From Membranipora membranacea (taxonomy: Eukaryota > Bryozoa > Gymnolaemata > Cheilostomatida > Membraniporidae): a DNA stretch of 64,000 nt. Location: contig OU612065.1 in assembly GCA_914767715.1 (NCBI GenBank), positions 3,288,001 through 3,352,000 of the forward strand, written 5' to 3'. The number at the start of each line of letters is the position of its first letter. Within the stretch, counting starts at the first letter, position 1. Positions 26,391 to 39,215 of this stretch are shown here, in pieces. The notes beneath the pieces are model-generated. The model searched no databases. It was not told the DNA's origin and worked only from the letters and a program-made list of their open reading frames with translations. The translations under genes and the position numbers were made by a program.

Positions 26391-26726
26391 TGCTTTATTT
26401 TTAGACTAAGAGTGCTGAACACAGTTATAAAAACTGTTTTTATATTTATGGTGCTGACACATGGAAACGATTTTGTGTACAATGTCTGAACAACAAAAGC
26501 ACTATCTGAAACCATTCTTGGTATCAGCGATAATTTCATTTTCTGTCATGTGATATAGTGAATGTGAGTTAACAGGCAATATAGAGATCGGTCTAAAACT
26601 TAATGAACATTTTTTTTTGAGATTGTTGAGATTGTTGAGCGGGGCGTCGAGTCGCGTAGTCAAGAAGAAAAATTTTCTCTCTTATTTTCTTGTCAAATTA
26701 CTGGATTTATTACTTATAATGACTCG

Positions 26727-29700
26727 ATGAGCGAACATAAGAAGAAGAAAAGCTATATATTTTATGCTGTTGCAAAAGGCAACACCACAGGAATATTCAA
26801 AAACTGGTTAAAATGTAACACCGCAGTAAACAAGGTGAGTGGGGCGACTTATAAGGGATTTCGGTCCCTTGAGGAAGCAGAACAATTTTTAAGACGTGCT
26901 GGAGTACAATGTACATGGGCAGACTTTGACCAGTCTTATCTGGATTCCCTATGCAAAAATAGCAGTTCAGTTGATTCAGTCTCCCGGAGCCGATCGCCCC
27001 TCTCTGATAGAGGTGTAAGTAAAATGGAATGTAATAATAGAATGTCTAGCACGTCGCTAGACGCTGAAAACAATCAGTGTAAAATCTGCATCACGCTAGC
27101 TTCCCGTGTGAGATCTTTGTCTTCAGAGATAGAATCTTTGAGAGATAAGATTGAAAAGGTAGAGTGTAATAATATGACGTCCTCCAAACCAATGGATGAG
27201 TCTGTTGGGAAGCCGCTCAACATCCAAATAGAAAAGCTCAATGCTGATGTACAAAGCCTAATGGAAGCATTCAGAGAGCTGTCTGCTAAAGTGTATGCAA
27301 AACCTTTAGCATCTGATTTAGTCAAAAGAAACCTTCAAGGGGGGCTGAATAGTAATCCAGGTAGTTTTACATCAACGCCTGTTCAGAAGAAAAAAAAAAA
27401 TCTAACCAAGTCAGTAAAACACCAGTCTTTGATTGGAAGAAGTGTTTTGTCGTTCAGAGCAGAGCAGAGCAGAGCAGAGCAGAGCAGAGCAGAGCAGAGC
27501 AGAGCAGAGCAGAGCAGAGCAGAGCAGAGCAGAGCAGAGCAGAGCAGAGCAGAGCAGAGCAGAGCAGAGCAGAGCAGAGCAGAGCAGAGCAGAGCAGAGC
27601 AGAGCAGAGCAGAGCAGAGCAGAGCAGAGCAGAGCAGAGCAGAGCAGAGCAGAGCAGAGCAGAGCAGAGCAGAGCAGAGCAGAGCAGAGCAGAGCAGAGC
27701 AGAGCAGAGCAGAGCAGAGCAGAGCAGAGCAGAGCAGAGCAGAGCAGAGCAGAGCAGAGCAGAGCAGAGCAGAGCAGAGCAGAGCAGAGCAGAGCAGAGC
27801 AGAGCAGAGCAGAGCAGAGCAGAGCAGAGCAGAGCAGAGCAGAGCAGAGCAGAGCAGAGCAGAGCAGAGCAGAGCAGAGCAGAGCAGAGCAGAGCAGAGC
27901 AGAGCAGAGCAGAGCAGAGCAGAGCAGAGCAGAGCAGAGCAGAGCAGAGCAGAGCAGAGCAGAGCAGAGCAGAGCAGAGCAGAGCAGAGCAGAGCAGAGC
28001 AGAGCAGAGCAGAGCAGAGCAGAGCAGAGCAGAGCAGAGCAGAGCAGAGCAGAGCAGAGCAGAGCAGAGCAGAGCAGAGCAGAGCAGAGCAGAGCAGAGC
28101 AGAGCAGAGCAGAGCAGAGCAGAGCAGAGCAGAGCAGAGCAGAGCAGAGCAGAGCAGAGCAGAGCAGAGCAGAGCAGAGCAGAGCAGAGCAGAGCAGAGC
28201 AGAGCAGAGCAGAGCAGAGCAGAGCAGAGCAGAGCAGAGCAGAGCAGAGCAGAGCAGAGCAGAGCAGAGCAGAGCAGAGCAGAGCAGAGCAGAGCAGAGC
28301 AGAGCAGAGCAGAGCAGAGCAGAGCAGAGCAGAGCAGAGCAGAGCAGAGCAGAGCAGAGCAGAGCAGAGCAGAGCAGAGCAGAGCAGAGCAGAGCAGAGC
28401 AGAGCAGAGCAGAGCAGAGCAGAGCAGAGCAGAGCAGAGCAGAGCAGAGCAGAGCAGAGCAGAGCAGAGCAGAGCAGAGCAGAGCAGAGCAGAGCAGAGC
28501 AGAGCAGAGCAGAGCAGAGCAGAGCAGAGCAGAGCAGAGCAGAGCAGAGCAGAGCAGAGCAGAGCAGAGCAGAGCAGAGCAGAGCAGAGCAGAGCAGAGC
28601 AGAGCAGAGCAGAGCAGAGCAGAGCAGAGCAGAGCAGAGCAGAGCAGAGCAGAGCAGAGCAGAGCAGAGCAGAGCAGAGCAGAGCAGAGCAGAGCAGAGC
28701 AGAGCAGAGCAGAGCAGAGCAGAGCAGAGCAGAGCAGAGCAGAGCAGAGCAGAGCAGAGCAGAGCAGAGCAGAGCAGAGCAGAGCAGAGCAGAGCAGAGC
28801 AGAGCAGAGCAGAGCAGAGCAGAGCAGAGCAGAGCAGAGCAGAGCAGAGCAGAGCAGAGCAGAGCAGAGCAGAGCAGAGCAGAGCAGAGCAGAGCAGAGC
28901 AGAGCAGAGCAGAGCAGAGCAGAGCAGAGCAGAGCAGAGCAGAGCAGAGCAGAGCAGAGCAGAGCAGAGCAGAGCAGAGCAGAGCAGAGCAGAGCAGAGC
29001 AGAGCAGAGCAGAGCAGAGCAGAGCAGAGCAGAGCAGAGCAGAGCAGAGCAGAGCAGAGCAGAGCAGAGCAGAGCAGAGCAGAGCAGAGCAGAGCAGAGC
29101 AGAGCAGAGCAGAGCAGAGCAGAGCAGAGCAGAGCAGAGCAGAGCAGAGCAGAGCAGAGCAGAGCAGAGCAGAGCAGAGCAGAGCAGAGCAGAGCAGAGC
29201 AGAGCAGAGCAGAGCAGAGCAGAGCAGAGCAGAGCAGAGCAGAGCAGAGCAGAGCAGAGCAGAGCAGAGCAGAGCAGAGCAGAGCAGAGCAGAGCAGAGC
29301 AGAGCAGAGCAGAGCAGAGCAGAGCAGAGCAGAGCAGAGCAGAGCAGAGCAGAGCAGAGCAGAGCAGAGCAGAGCAGAGCAGAGCAGAGCAGAGCAGAGC
29401 AGAGCAGAGCAGAGCAGAGCAGAGCAGAGCAGAGCAGAGCAGAGCAGAGCAGAGCAGAGCAGAGCAGAGCAGAGCAGAGCAGAGCAGAGCAGAGATGTTA
29501 TTAGGATCGGTATTCGTCAGAAATATGGACCGACTGAAATAAAGCTCATCAATAAATACGAACTACATGGAGAGCGAGCTGATGGAATCAGGAGTAGGTT
29601 CATTGTACAAATCGACGACGACAGGATAAGGAAACAAATAGTAGAAAATTGGCCTTCAAGTCTACTTCGACTTTCAGCGAGAGACACCATTCAAAGACCT

Positions 29701-29916
29701 ATGGACACAGTAATAGTTCCAAATGTTCCTCTGGAATTTCAGGAAGAGGATATTTTAGCAGATATCAATATCGAATATAGAGCTATCTGTGTCAAAAGAT
29801 TGAAGAACAAAGAAGGTCAATCTCTGAGGGCTGTTGTCGTACAATTTCTGTCTGAAGCAGAGCGGGATCAGGCGATGGCAAGTGGTAAACTGAATTTCCA
29901 TCTATGTACAACATAG
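26727..29916 (+). pseudogene. LINE ORF1 with RNase H1-type hybrid-binding domain, broken by (AGAGC)n
   Basis: The N-terminal ~75 residues (YAVAKGNTTGIF, SGATYKGFRSLEEAEQFL) match the RNase H1 N-terminal/caulimovirus-type nucleic-acid hybrid-binding domain. A Ser-rich linker and a short coiled coil (about residues 110-195) follow. From 27456 to 29494 the frame is filled by AEQSR repeats. After the tract, another frame continues for ~140 residues (29491-29916: VIVPNVPLEFQEEDI, SLRAVVVQFL), resembling the RRM-like second half of LINE ORF1 proteins. The two halves are in different frames at the present repeat length. ORF2 starts 60 nt later. An upstream ATG (26719) makes only a three-codon uORF. 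Confidence 0.75.
27456..29494. repeat. (AGAGC)407 pentanucleotide microsatellite
   Basis: About 2,035 bp of uninterrupted AGAGC units plus a 4-bp remainder, with no visible substitution. Because 5 and 3 share no factor, all three forward frames read the same cyclic peptide (Ala-Glu-Gln-Ser-Arg) without stops; the reverse strand is open too. The perfect uniformity implies recent expansion, or that the true length may differ from the assembled one. Confidence 0.98.
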
Positions 29917-29976
29917 TGCTTCCGATGAAATTACCAACCAGTAGGAGAAAACAACGCGAAGATTCCACCACCAATC

Positions 29977-32900
29977 ATGTCTAATACAGATAAGCAGATT
30001 CATAAAACAAACTTTCAGTCACATGTTCAAAATGAGGTTAGACCCAAGCTTAATGATTTTTCTGTTGCACATTTGAATGTTAGAGGTGTGACTTCGAAGT
30101 TAGATCAAATCAAAGATCTTTTAGCCAACTATAATTTTTCAATTTTAGGTCTGAGTGAGACTTTTCTCGATGATTCTAAACCAAGCAGTTTTTACCATAT
30201 TGATTCATATGAGATGGTTAGGGTAGATAGGAGTGGAAGGTCTGGTGGTGGTATTTTATGCTACCTCAAATCTGGTATAAAGTTTGAGGTTTTGTCTCAT
30301 TTTGATCATATGTTAGAGGAGTCGATCACTGTAAGGATAGTCTTCATGTCCATTGCTCATATGTTTTGTGTATCGCCCTCCAGGTTCACGAAGCTCTTGA
30401 AATGACCAACTAAAAATATACTTAGAAAACTGCACCCAGTATTGTAAGGAAATAATGATACTTGGTGATTTCAACATGAACTTGATGGACAGCAAAGTGG
30501 AAAAACGCTGGATGCAAAATTTTTCAAAATTCTCAGTTAGTCAATTGGTCACTGAGCCTACGCGTGTCGCTGAAAATTCTTGACTCTAATTGATCATATC
30601 TATTCTAACAGAGAATCTAACATGACACATGTTTCTGTTATTAAAATGTCAATTAGTGATCACTATTTGACATTTGCTGTACGAAAGATCAGAGTACACA
30701 AGCAGATTGGAAAAACCCGTCTTTGTTTTTATAATTATTCTCACTTTACACCTGAAAACATATCTCAGGTATTCTCCAATATAAACTGGAATCCGGTCAT
30801 AGTGTCCAGGAATTGCGATGCTATGGTCTCTGAGTTTACCAATATTTTCAAATACAATATACACAAACCTGGTAAAACCAAAAACACGATTTGTGAAATC
30901 TAAAATTATGCCACCTTGGTTAGATGAAGAGGTTAGACACCACATGAAGATTCGAGATAATCTCAAAGACAAGGCGAAATGGAAAGATTATAAAAGAGAG
31001 GAATTTGGTTACAAATATGATTAAAAGGAAGAAAAAGAGTCATTTTGAGAATCTAGTAAAAAACTCCAAATCTCAAAATACTAAACCTCTTTGGGAGGCT
31101 TTGAACTTGAAATCCAAAAATCCTCATTCTGTTTGCTCATCAGATATTACAGCTGATGTTATGAACGAACATTTTTCTACTGTAGCCTCAAAACTATGTT
31201 CTAAATTTGTCAGAGATAGGTTTCCTTTCCAGGTGAACTCAAATCAATTTGTTATCGTTTGAAAGTTTAACTCCAGCATCAATTTGCTTATATCTTTAAA
31301 AATTTCATCAAATAAATCTACTGGTCCGGACGGAATTTCTGTCCAAATGCTGAAGAAAACGCTGCCTTATATAGTGGATATTTTGACTGATTTGTTCAAT
31401 AGGATTTTGTCTGTAGGCTGTTTCCCATCTGATTGGAAATTGGCTAGGATTACACCTATTTTCAAACAAGGTGACAAGAGCAATCCTTCAAATTATAGAC
31501 CTATCTCCATTCTTCCTATATTATCGAAAGTATTTGAGAAACATGCTAACGTTTGACGAATTTCCTCACAAGAAACAAAGCCATTCATAACTTGCAGGCA
31601 GGCTTTCGCTAATTCAGTTCATAAAATGATGTTTCTGATAAAAAGCATAAACATATAACCATTGCAATGTTTTTGGACTTCTGCAAGGCATTCGACTGCG
31701 TTGATCACCAGATTTGGATCAAAAACTCAAAAATTTCAAGATAGAAGGCTCATCTTTACAAATTCTCAAATCCTTTTTAGTGGATAGGAGACAGTTTGTC
31801 GGCTTTTCAAATCAAGTATCCAAGGTTTTGCCTATAACAGTTGGAGTTCCGCAAGGCTCAATACTTGCTCCAACTCTGTTTTTGATAATCATCAATGATC
31901 TGTTGACATTGTCTTTGTCATCATCGGCTCATGCTTATGCTGACGATACCACATTCACCTGCTCACGTTCAGATTCCCTTCAATTAAAACGATTATGCTC
32001 CGTGGATTTGGAAAAGATACATGAATGGTGTGTTTTGAATAGGATGTCTATTAATGTAACCGTGGGAGTTGCGCTTGGCGTTAGGGGTCTGGTAATCGGT
32101 GTTATAACATTGGCAAAGCCCACCATTGTTCTAAAACTGCGTTCATGATGTTTTTACTGCTTTATCTAAGATGCTTTCTTTCTAACTTTGAGTCATCGCT
32201 TTCAATACAATGGTGAAAGCTTTTTCACCAATTTAAAGCTTTTCACCTTTTCAACCATTTACTGTCACTAGTCACCCAGACATTGGAAAGGATACATCTT
32301 TTAGCCAAGAGCTCTAATCTTACTTTTATATTCCTACAGTTTGATAACTTACTGATACATGCATTACATTTCATCTCATTACATTACATGTGGACTTTGT
32401 TTACTGTGGTATCAGATATTCATTTCAGTTGCATTCTTCAGACATACTATTATAATTTTGGCATTCTTATTTTAGCTAGATGTAATCCCGACTAGTCACC
32501 ATTCATAATTGCTCACTATTGCTCACTATCGGTTTTTCTATTCCCTATAATTTGTGAGTTTTGTATCAATTGTAATGTTCAAAGTTAATTTTGTGTCTAT
32601 GTAATACCATAACTTTTCCATACAATGCCATTATGATCTCGTCTTTGCATAATGTCAATCTTGTTGCAAACGCTTATACCTTTCAAACATGTCTTATAAC
32701 AATCAATCCATGTTACAGGATTAACAGATTATTGGAGATAAATAAAATTCTTTGCACTTTTACACCTGCGTCATTCACGGGATAAAACGGAAGTATTCGA
32801 TACAATTAATATCGAGAAGTCACACTTACTTGTGTTCGGGAAACCAAAAAATAAGATCTGTCTTAAAGTAGGTGAAGACATTTTGTCTCAGTCAAATAAT

Positions 32901-33439
32901 ACTAAGCTTTTGGGTTTTTACCTAAGTGACTCGATGACATGGAAAGAACATGTTGAAAAGTTAGTAGCAAAGTTACAAAGTAATATAAATCTTTTTAAAC
33001 TATGTAGAAGTTATATCAGTACATTTGCTGCAAGGAAGTTCTATTTCCAGTTTATCCATAGCCATCTCATATCAGGGATACAAATTTATCTCAACTTATC
33101 ACAGAAATATCTGATAGATAGCATATTTTTAAAGCAAAAGTCTGCCATGAGAATTATTGCTAATGTTCACGATATACCAAATTATCTTACTGATACAAGA
33201 ACACTGTGTAAAACATTTAATATTTTACCACTACCAAGTTTGCTTGTGTATTTTAATTCCATATATAGGTATCAAATATTTAATAGTTATGTTCCTGAGT
33301 TTGTGAGTAATTTGTTCATAAGTGTTAATAGCAGATATCCACGGAGAGATATTTTTAAACTTAATCTATGTAATGACATCAAGATTAATACGTCCATCGC
33401 GACATGATTTACCAGTTTCTTTTCGTTCAATGACAAGAC
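29977..33439 (+). pseudogene. LINE ORF2: APE endonuclease and reverse transcriptase (degenerate)
   Basis: The endonuclease part (30040-30700) shows LNVRGV, LGLSETFLDD, GGGILCYLKSG, LGDFNMN, LIDHIYSN and SDHYLTF. The reverse transcriptase part (31284-32054) shows STGPDGISVQMLK, NYRPISILPILSKVFEK, FCKAFDCVDH, VPQGSILAPTLFLI and YADDTTF, so the catalytic aspartates are kept. The thumb and C-terminal part resumes at 32810 (KLLGFYLSDSMTWKEH). Several frameshifts and stops (near 30405, 31024, 31262, 31556, 33407) make it inactive. Confidence 0.88.
32055..32804. mobile_element. Putative solo LTR, 750 bp
   Basis: The insert begins TGTA, ends TACA and is flanked by ATTAA on both sides (32050-32054, 32805-32809), as expected for a recombined LTR retrotransposon. 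It interrupts the LINE reverse transcriptase shortly after the YADD block, and LINE-like sequence resumes on its far side. An AATAAA signal lies at 32741-32746. No coding capacity was recognised, and the small open frames inside are probably incidental. Confidence 0.8.
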
Positions 33440-33560
33440 TACGGCAGACGAGCTGCGCCAGGGGAGAAACATAAATTGGGATGGCGTAGCTCGGCTACAT
33501 GAATTTACATGTGGCGCAGCTCGGCTAGAGGCGATTTATGTGTGGCGCAGCTCGGCTAGT
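33440..33560 (+). repeat. Terminal repeat with tandem subterminal motifs
   Basis: After the terminal sequence, the 16-mer ggcgcagctcggctag is repeated three times at ~31-bp spacing (33483, 33513, 33544; the first has two mismatches). The terminus itself carries the same motif inverted (cgagctgcgcc). Similar arrays stand at 39265-39345 and 42720-42795. They look like transposase-binding sites; this is an inference. Confidence 0.7.
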
Positions 33561-36500
33561 TTCAAAATTTGTAGCCAAGAGAACACAACTCAGAAATTAC
33601 ATAGTCTGTCACTACTCAGTCGGAAAAAAGGTTAGTGTCAACTTGAGTTTTGGAGGTATGATTGTTAACAACTAAGTCTGCACCGAGTCTGATAATAAAT
33701 TGGGCTCTATGGCATAGGAATGACTTTGAGATTAGAGCATCACTCACTTGCCTGAGCACTGAAAGGTGACCTCTTTAATGTTATCACTATCAGACATTCT
33801 CAACATAAAGCCACCTTGGAAAAGATATATACAGAGGAGAGGTGTCTGTCAGGACAGGTCAGGAGAACTGTTCTGATTGTCACCACCAATCAATGTATCT
33901 AACGTAACTAGTAACTAAATCTTCTTACCAAGGACTGGCAAGGAATAGGAGTACTCCTTGATCTTTCACTACAGACAGTTCCTGTACCAATCTGTAGACT
34001 GTAAAATCTATGCATGTATGTATGTATGTCATTGTTACAGTGAATCAGAGTGAGAGAATTGGTGGTATGTTGGTGATGATGCAGTATGAGTAGCACCCTC
34101 ACTTCACTTGCAGACTATCACTATCAATGACCCAAGGGTCCTACTCCAAAACCTGTCTGGCCTGGGTCTGTGGCAATATTTGACAGTCATATTGCGTTCT
34201 GCTGAAAAATCATTCGGTAATCTCTCAATTTTATCTCTAATCCAGAAATATACACTTTTCTCATAGTTGAGCATCTCATTTGGTTTCAGCATTGATTGAT
34301 CAAATTATCGGTTTTCCTTTCAGAACGTTTGAAGACAAGGTGATGACAACAAAATTAAAACCAGCCTAAAGAGTTGGGATATTACTGAGTATCAATGTGG
34401 TCTATCATATATATTAGTGTTGGAAATGAAGTCATCTGGATGATCAATATGCCGACACACAACTTGCAGATCAGCTTTGAGATATGAGTCTGCACGGTAG
34501 TGCCACAAAGAAGGCCAAATGACTTCTTTACATAAGTCTTAGTGTCTATCCATTTTTTGACTGCTTGTGGGTCTGGTTTCAGTTTCGGAAATCAAGCTGT
34601 CAAGCACATTTGAATTGCAAATGCCCAAAGTGCCACTGATAAGCTGATTCAACTCGATCTTGAGTTATAATAGACAACTAATACATCGGTGAACTGACTT
34701 GACCACTATAATCTGTAAGTGGGTACCAAATTATATCAAAGTTTTTTCTCTGGTTGGATGTTTATTTTTTCTTCAAACATCCCATGTTTGTTTGTTGCTG
34801 AGGAGCTGACATGACAAGTTCTTTTATTTCTTCTTCGTTATCTGTCTTGTGTAACGTAATTTTAGCACAATAATAACCTACTAGGCCTAAGAAAGTTCAC
34901 TTGACCCATTTTGGTGACAGCTGTATTACCATCTATATTCATGCAGGGATGATATGACTTCGCTGTTTAGTCTACAGAATAACGCATAGATAGATGAGAA
35001 TTTTGTCAACAGTAACTGAAAGGTCTTGGAATAAAAAACAGCTTAGGTGCTTAGGTCTTGCTCCCAAATCACTCTCTCATAGATGGAACTATACCCATGC
35101 ATTCTGAGTGAACGATTTTCGATTTGTGCACAAATTGGCTAATTGAGCAAAGTGACCAGACTACCTTGGGAAGAGGATTGATTTTAGCTGAGAGAACTTG
35201 GAGCCGTGTTTACAAGAACTATGTTAGGACAACTCATATGTCCAATGCAATCATACCAGAGAGTTTGGGACAAATGTTATATTTTGTCCCCAACTCCTTG
35301 ATCATACATACTCCCTGATATCTTTTGTTCACCCAAGGACTTACTATCACTCTCAAAAGTTGGAGTAAGGATATGCGTTTGGTTTGACCCAAAAAAGTTG
35401 GATCAATGTGACTACGAGCCAGAATACCTGTGGCCGTTATACATATTATATTCAATGTACCTAAAAATAAAAATGATCAGCACAAAACACTGTGAATCAT
35501 TTGATCTGGTTATTATTGATAGATTTGAGCAGAGTATAGCAGGGTGCGAGGACTGCCTTATGCAATGAACCTTCTTCTCAGTTCTCTGGGGCCTGCACCC
35601 AGTGACCAAGCACCCTGATGAAGTTTGTTCATCTAATTGATACCGCAAAAACTCCATATGTATCACTATCAACAGCATTGGATACTAACTGAAGTTGCAT
35701 GCTTGACATTGATTTATCATCTACAACTTACAGTTAGATGTTGCAAGACTAGGAGATGAGCTGTGCTACGGCATTATTATTGTGTATAAAATCTCCTGGA
35801 TCTCTAGTTGTTCATTGGAAAATACTTTAACTTGGCGAAGTCTCAGCATCTTAAATCCGGCTAAGTGAACCAGCCACTCTCTTACCAATGCAATCCTGAT
35901 ACATGTGGAGGTTTATACAGGATCAAAGATTAAGTCGGTCTAGTGATGATTGCATATGATTCCTATGGCTTGTCTCTGATTAATCTCTAAAATGCTCTTT
36001 CATAATCATACAGGCTGTAAAATAAAACATGTAAACATACAAAAATGTTATTTGGACTTGGTCAGATTACTGACACATCAATCACAGTCAAACTTTAAAC
36101 AAAGTAACTTGATGAGCTCTAAAGCCCTCTCTACGCTTGCAGTATATGCCCTAAATCTAGCAGACATAACAATACACCTTGCATTGTATACATTGTATAC
36201 ACGAGTTACTCCAAAGCCTGGGTTGGTCTCTGGCAATGTTTGACTGCCCCCCCCCCATGTTGGGTTTCAAACAACAAAAAAAACCCAAAAGGGCAGTCAA
36301 ATACTCACTGCCATTGGCCCAGATGTTGGAGTAGGCCTGTGACCATTCCTCACTCAGTAGCAGCCTGTAATACTAGCACTAGATAGCCTGTGAGTGTGAG
36401 TAGTCACTCTTGATTGATACATATTACATCAACATCATTACCAACTATCAAAACATTGGGCAGCTCATTGCTTTGTTTTTGCACCCACACAATAAAGCCC

Positions 36501-36692
36501 AAACCAACCAAAATAAGGAAATGCAATGATGTGAGTGGTAGAAGCAAGGAACAACCAGGGAAGCTGATACTCAAGTCCTTGTACTGGTATAAGAGAGAAG
36601 TTTAGTACTAGTTAGTAGGTAGTACAAGTAGTAAGTTTTGTAGCCCTATTTAAATGATCAACACATCCAATCCATTCATTCCTTCACATGAT

Positions 36693-39176
36693 CCCACCGA
36701 AAAACCGATAGGTTTGGAGGTGGTATTAAGGTAATGCCCATGAAGCAACTCTCATAGGGGACAACTTATGTGGCAGCTGAGCCCTATTTTTGCACACAAT
36801 AAACACCTACAGTTTTGCCTATCCATCCTCAATTATTGTCAAGATAACTAGATTCATACCTGATCTTCTCTTTGGGACTAGTATGAAAAACAGCTGGTGA
36901 TGCTATGACATAGAAAACTTGCAACAGCCAGCACAGGTTTTTTGGCTTTTTCTAGCCATTTTTATTCAATCCCATAGACATAGTTTTGTCTATGTCTATG
37001 AGGTTGCATAAAAATGTTTTGTCTATGTCAATCCTCAATCAATCATCAGTGCAACTTAATAAAGCCTAAGTGCCTGGGCAAAATGTGTAAAATCTGCTTC
37101 AATAGAAATGTTGATGGTTAAAATTTGCTCAAATAGAAATTTCTATGGCTCAAAGGCTAATATCTAAACAAACAGTCATACCTGAGCAAATCATTTAAGC
37201 CTTAGTGCCTGGTCAAAGCTTTTAAAATCTGCTTTAATAGTAGTATCAATGGTTCAAAGCCACCTGCTTTGATAGAAATTTCCAAGGTTCAAAGGCTAAT
37301 CACTAAAGCATCAGGTCATATCAAAGCCCAGTTTACATAGCCAGGCTGAATAGCTCAGTGTGTAGAGCGTCTGCCTGGTACTCACTGTTTATTAAGAATG
37401 TTGTGGATTCGAGACTCAACAAGGTCAGATTTTTTTCCAAATGGGTGCTTTATAACTGGAGCATTTTTACCGTAATCTTCTACTGCTATTGAGTTGTTTT
37501 CTGCAAGTGCCCAACAGCTCAGTGGGCTATCGAAATACCTCTCTGCTTGCACTATTTTGCTACTGATATGCAAAAATTTCTGTGGTGAGAGGGCGCTAAA
37601 GCGCCCCTCCCACACCCTCCCCGCCACGCCTACGGCATGTGGATCGGGCTGCGCCCGATCATTATGCTCATATCTAAAAAGTCAGTGAGTGAAATTTTTT
37701 AGAATATACGGCCCTGGATATACCCATTGTTAAATTCTGTGCTCCTAGGAGTCATCCTATAAAATAATTGTCATGTAATCTGCTTTACACCTCTCCCGTG
37801 TAAGTTTAAATAACAGCAGCTATTGCTATGATTTCTTAATTATTTTCATTCATTCATGCAAACTTGTCACAGATTATACTATTATTCAGTTCTCTTATAG
37901 TAGCTGCCCATGTACGGCCTGTCATAAGTTCAGATAGCGGCAATTGCAATCTCCTTATTATGTTCATTTTTTATCTAGACCAAATCGCCTGTATAATTTG
38001 TTGTGTCGTTGTATTTGTGACGTGTAACACCAATCATAGATATTCCTATTCGCTAAAAGCTTGCCACAGTTCTTTTTTTACCAGGCAGCATATATGACAT
38101 GAGATGAATTATGTCTCAGTAACAATTACCTAATGGGCTGCAAAAAAAGCTGTGGGTTTAATTCTCAGACATAGTTGAGTTTGTGAGATATTGTCGATTT
38201 TAGAATTTTACACCGCTAATTCCTATTGGGTGGCAGTAAAAGTCCTACATACCTCTAGATCAGCTGGCGGCAACCTGGTCTATTTTCCAGTGCGGCCTAA
38301 TGAACAATATGTTGCGGGCTGATTATGGCCTTATGCCTGAAAAGATATATATTAAACATTAATTTCGATCCCCATCTCGCATTTTGTAATCTTGATATTC
38401 AAGTATGTAGGCACAATATATTTCAAAATAGTGGCCATTCAGCATTAAGCATGTAGCTTCCAAAGCCGTTTCTAGACATAATCATCTTAACTGTATTGGT
38501 TTTAACTCCTTTTTCAAGTGCTTTAGATTCAAAATAACCCAGAACGGTGACCTTTGGAAATTCGAATAAAAATTTACGTTAATATCATAGTAATTAGTTT
38601 TTTTAGCAAATCTGTCACCTTGAACAAGAAATGCAGTTGAGTATCAACAAGTTTTCATGTTACAAATGCTCCTGCTTTATCGCTGAAATGTTCCAGATTG
38701 CATCTAATTTTACAGGCTTCCCCGTTGCGGAGGGGTGCCAGCACCCCTCCCACACCCACCCTTCTCTTTTCCATACGCATGCAAAACTTCACAAGATTTT
38801 TTAAATTAGTATTTCTGTTGAGCTGTTTTACAAATAAATCTGTTTTAGTTTGTACATAGTTGTTACTCCGGTTCCAATTTTTTACCTGAAAGGTATGTTG
38901 CGCTTAATTGTGTTGAGCCTGTTATGTGTAAAATGTGGAATTTTTTTAGAAAAAGGTTCCCCACCCATGCTCTAGATCAATGTTGATCCATTTGCTTAAA
39001 TGCGGAGTTGTTTTTCCTCCAATGGACAGGGGAGCAACTCCGAATACAGACAAATGAATCATATATATGTTCACTCTGACCAGTGAACCATGAGTGAACT
39101 AAGCTATGATCTGTCCAACTGAGCCGAGTTTTAGTTTTGCTCCTTTTCGGTGGTCTCTGATCTTATCAGTTCTAGT
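36693..39176. other. 2.48-kb segment present only in the outer TIR copy
   Basis: The nested copy joins 'cacatgat' directly to 'gataatgatac', whereas the outer copy has 2,484 bp between them. It holds an imperfect ~134-bp tandem duplication (37063 and 37197), a tRNA-like SINE head at 37341, two GC-rich islands (37590-37660, 38715-38765) and otherwise AT-rich DNA. It is either lost from the nested copy at a GAT microhomology or gained by the outer one. Confidence 0.6.
37341..37425 (+). repeat. tRNA-derived SINE head
   Basis: TAGCTCAGTGTGTAGAGCG is a good RNA polymerase III A box/D-arm, and GGATTCGAGACTC 50 bp later is a near-consensus B box. The acceptor ends do not pair, so this is tRNA-derived rather than a working tRNA gene. 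Confidence 0.6.
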
Positions 39177-39215
39177 GATAATGATACTTAATCACTACCT
39201 TTATAATTTAACTGT

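Noticed and set aside
27456-29494. CRISPR-like or satellite array
   Set aside because: Perfect 5-bp units with no spacers; it is a simple microsatellite in a eukaryotic transposon.
27433-29916. An 827-codon open frame suggesting a giant AEQSR-repeat protein
   Set aside because: Most of it is the AGAGC microsatellite read through; only the 140 codons after the tract are real LINE ORF1.
35412-35678. 88-codon frame shared with 40666-40932, possibly a transposase exon
   Set aside because: The similarity follows from the two TIR copies being near-identical DNA; no transposase motif or splice context was seen.
37341-37425. Possible tRNA gene on the plus strand
   Set aside because: No acceptor-stem pairing and a disordered anticodon region; it lies inside a transposon.
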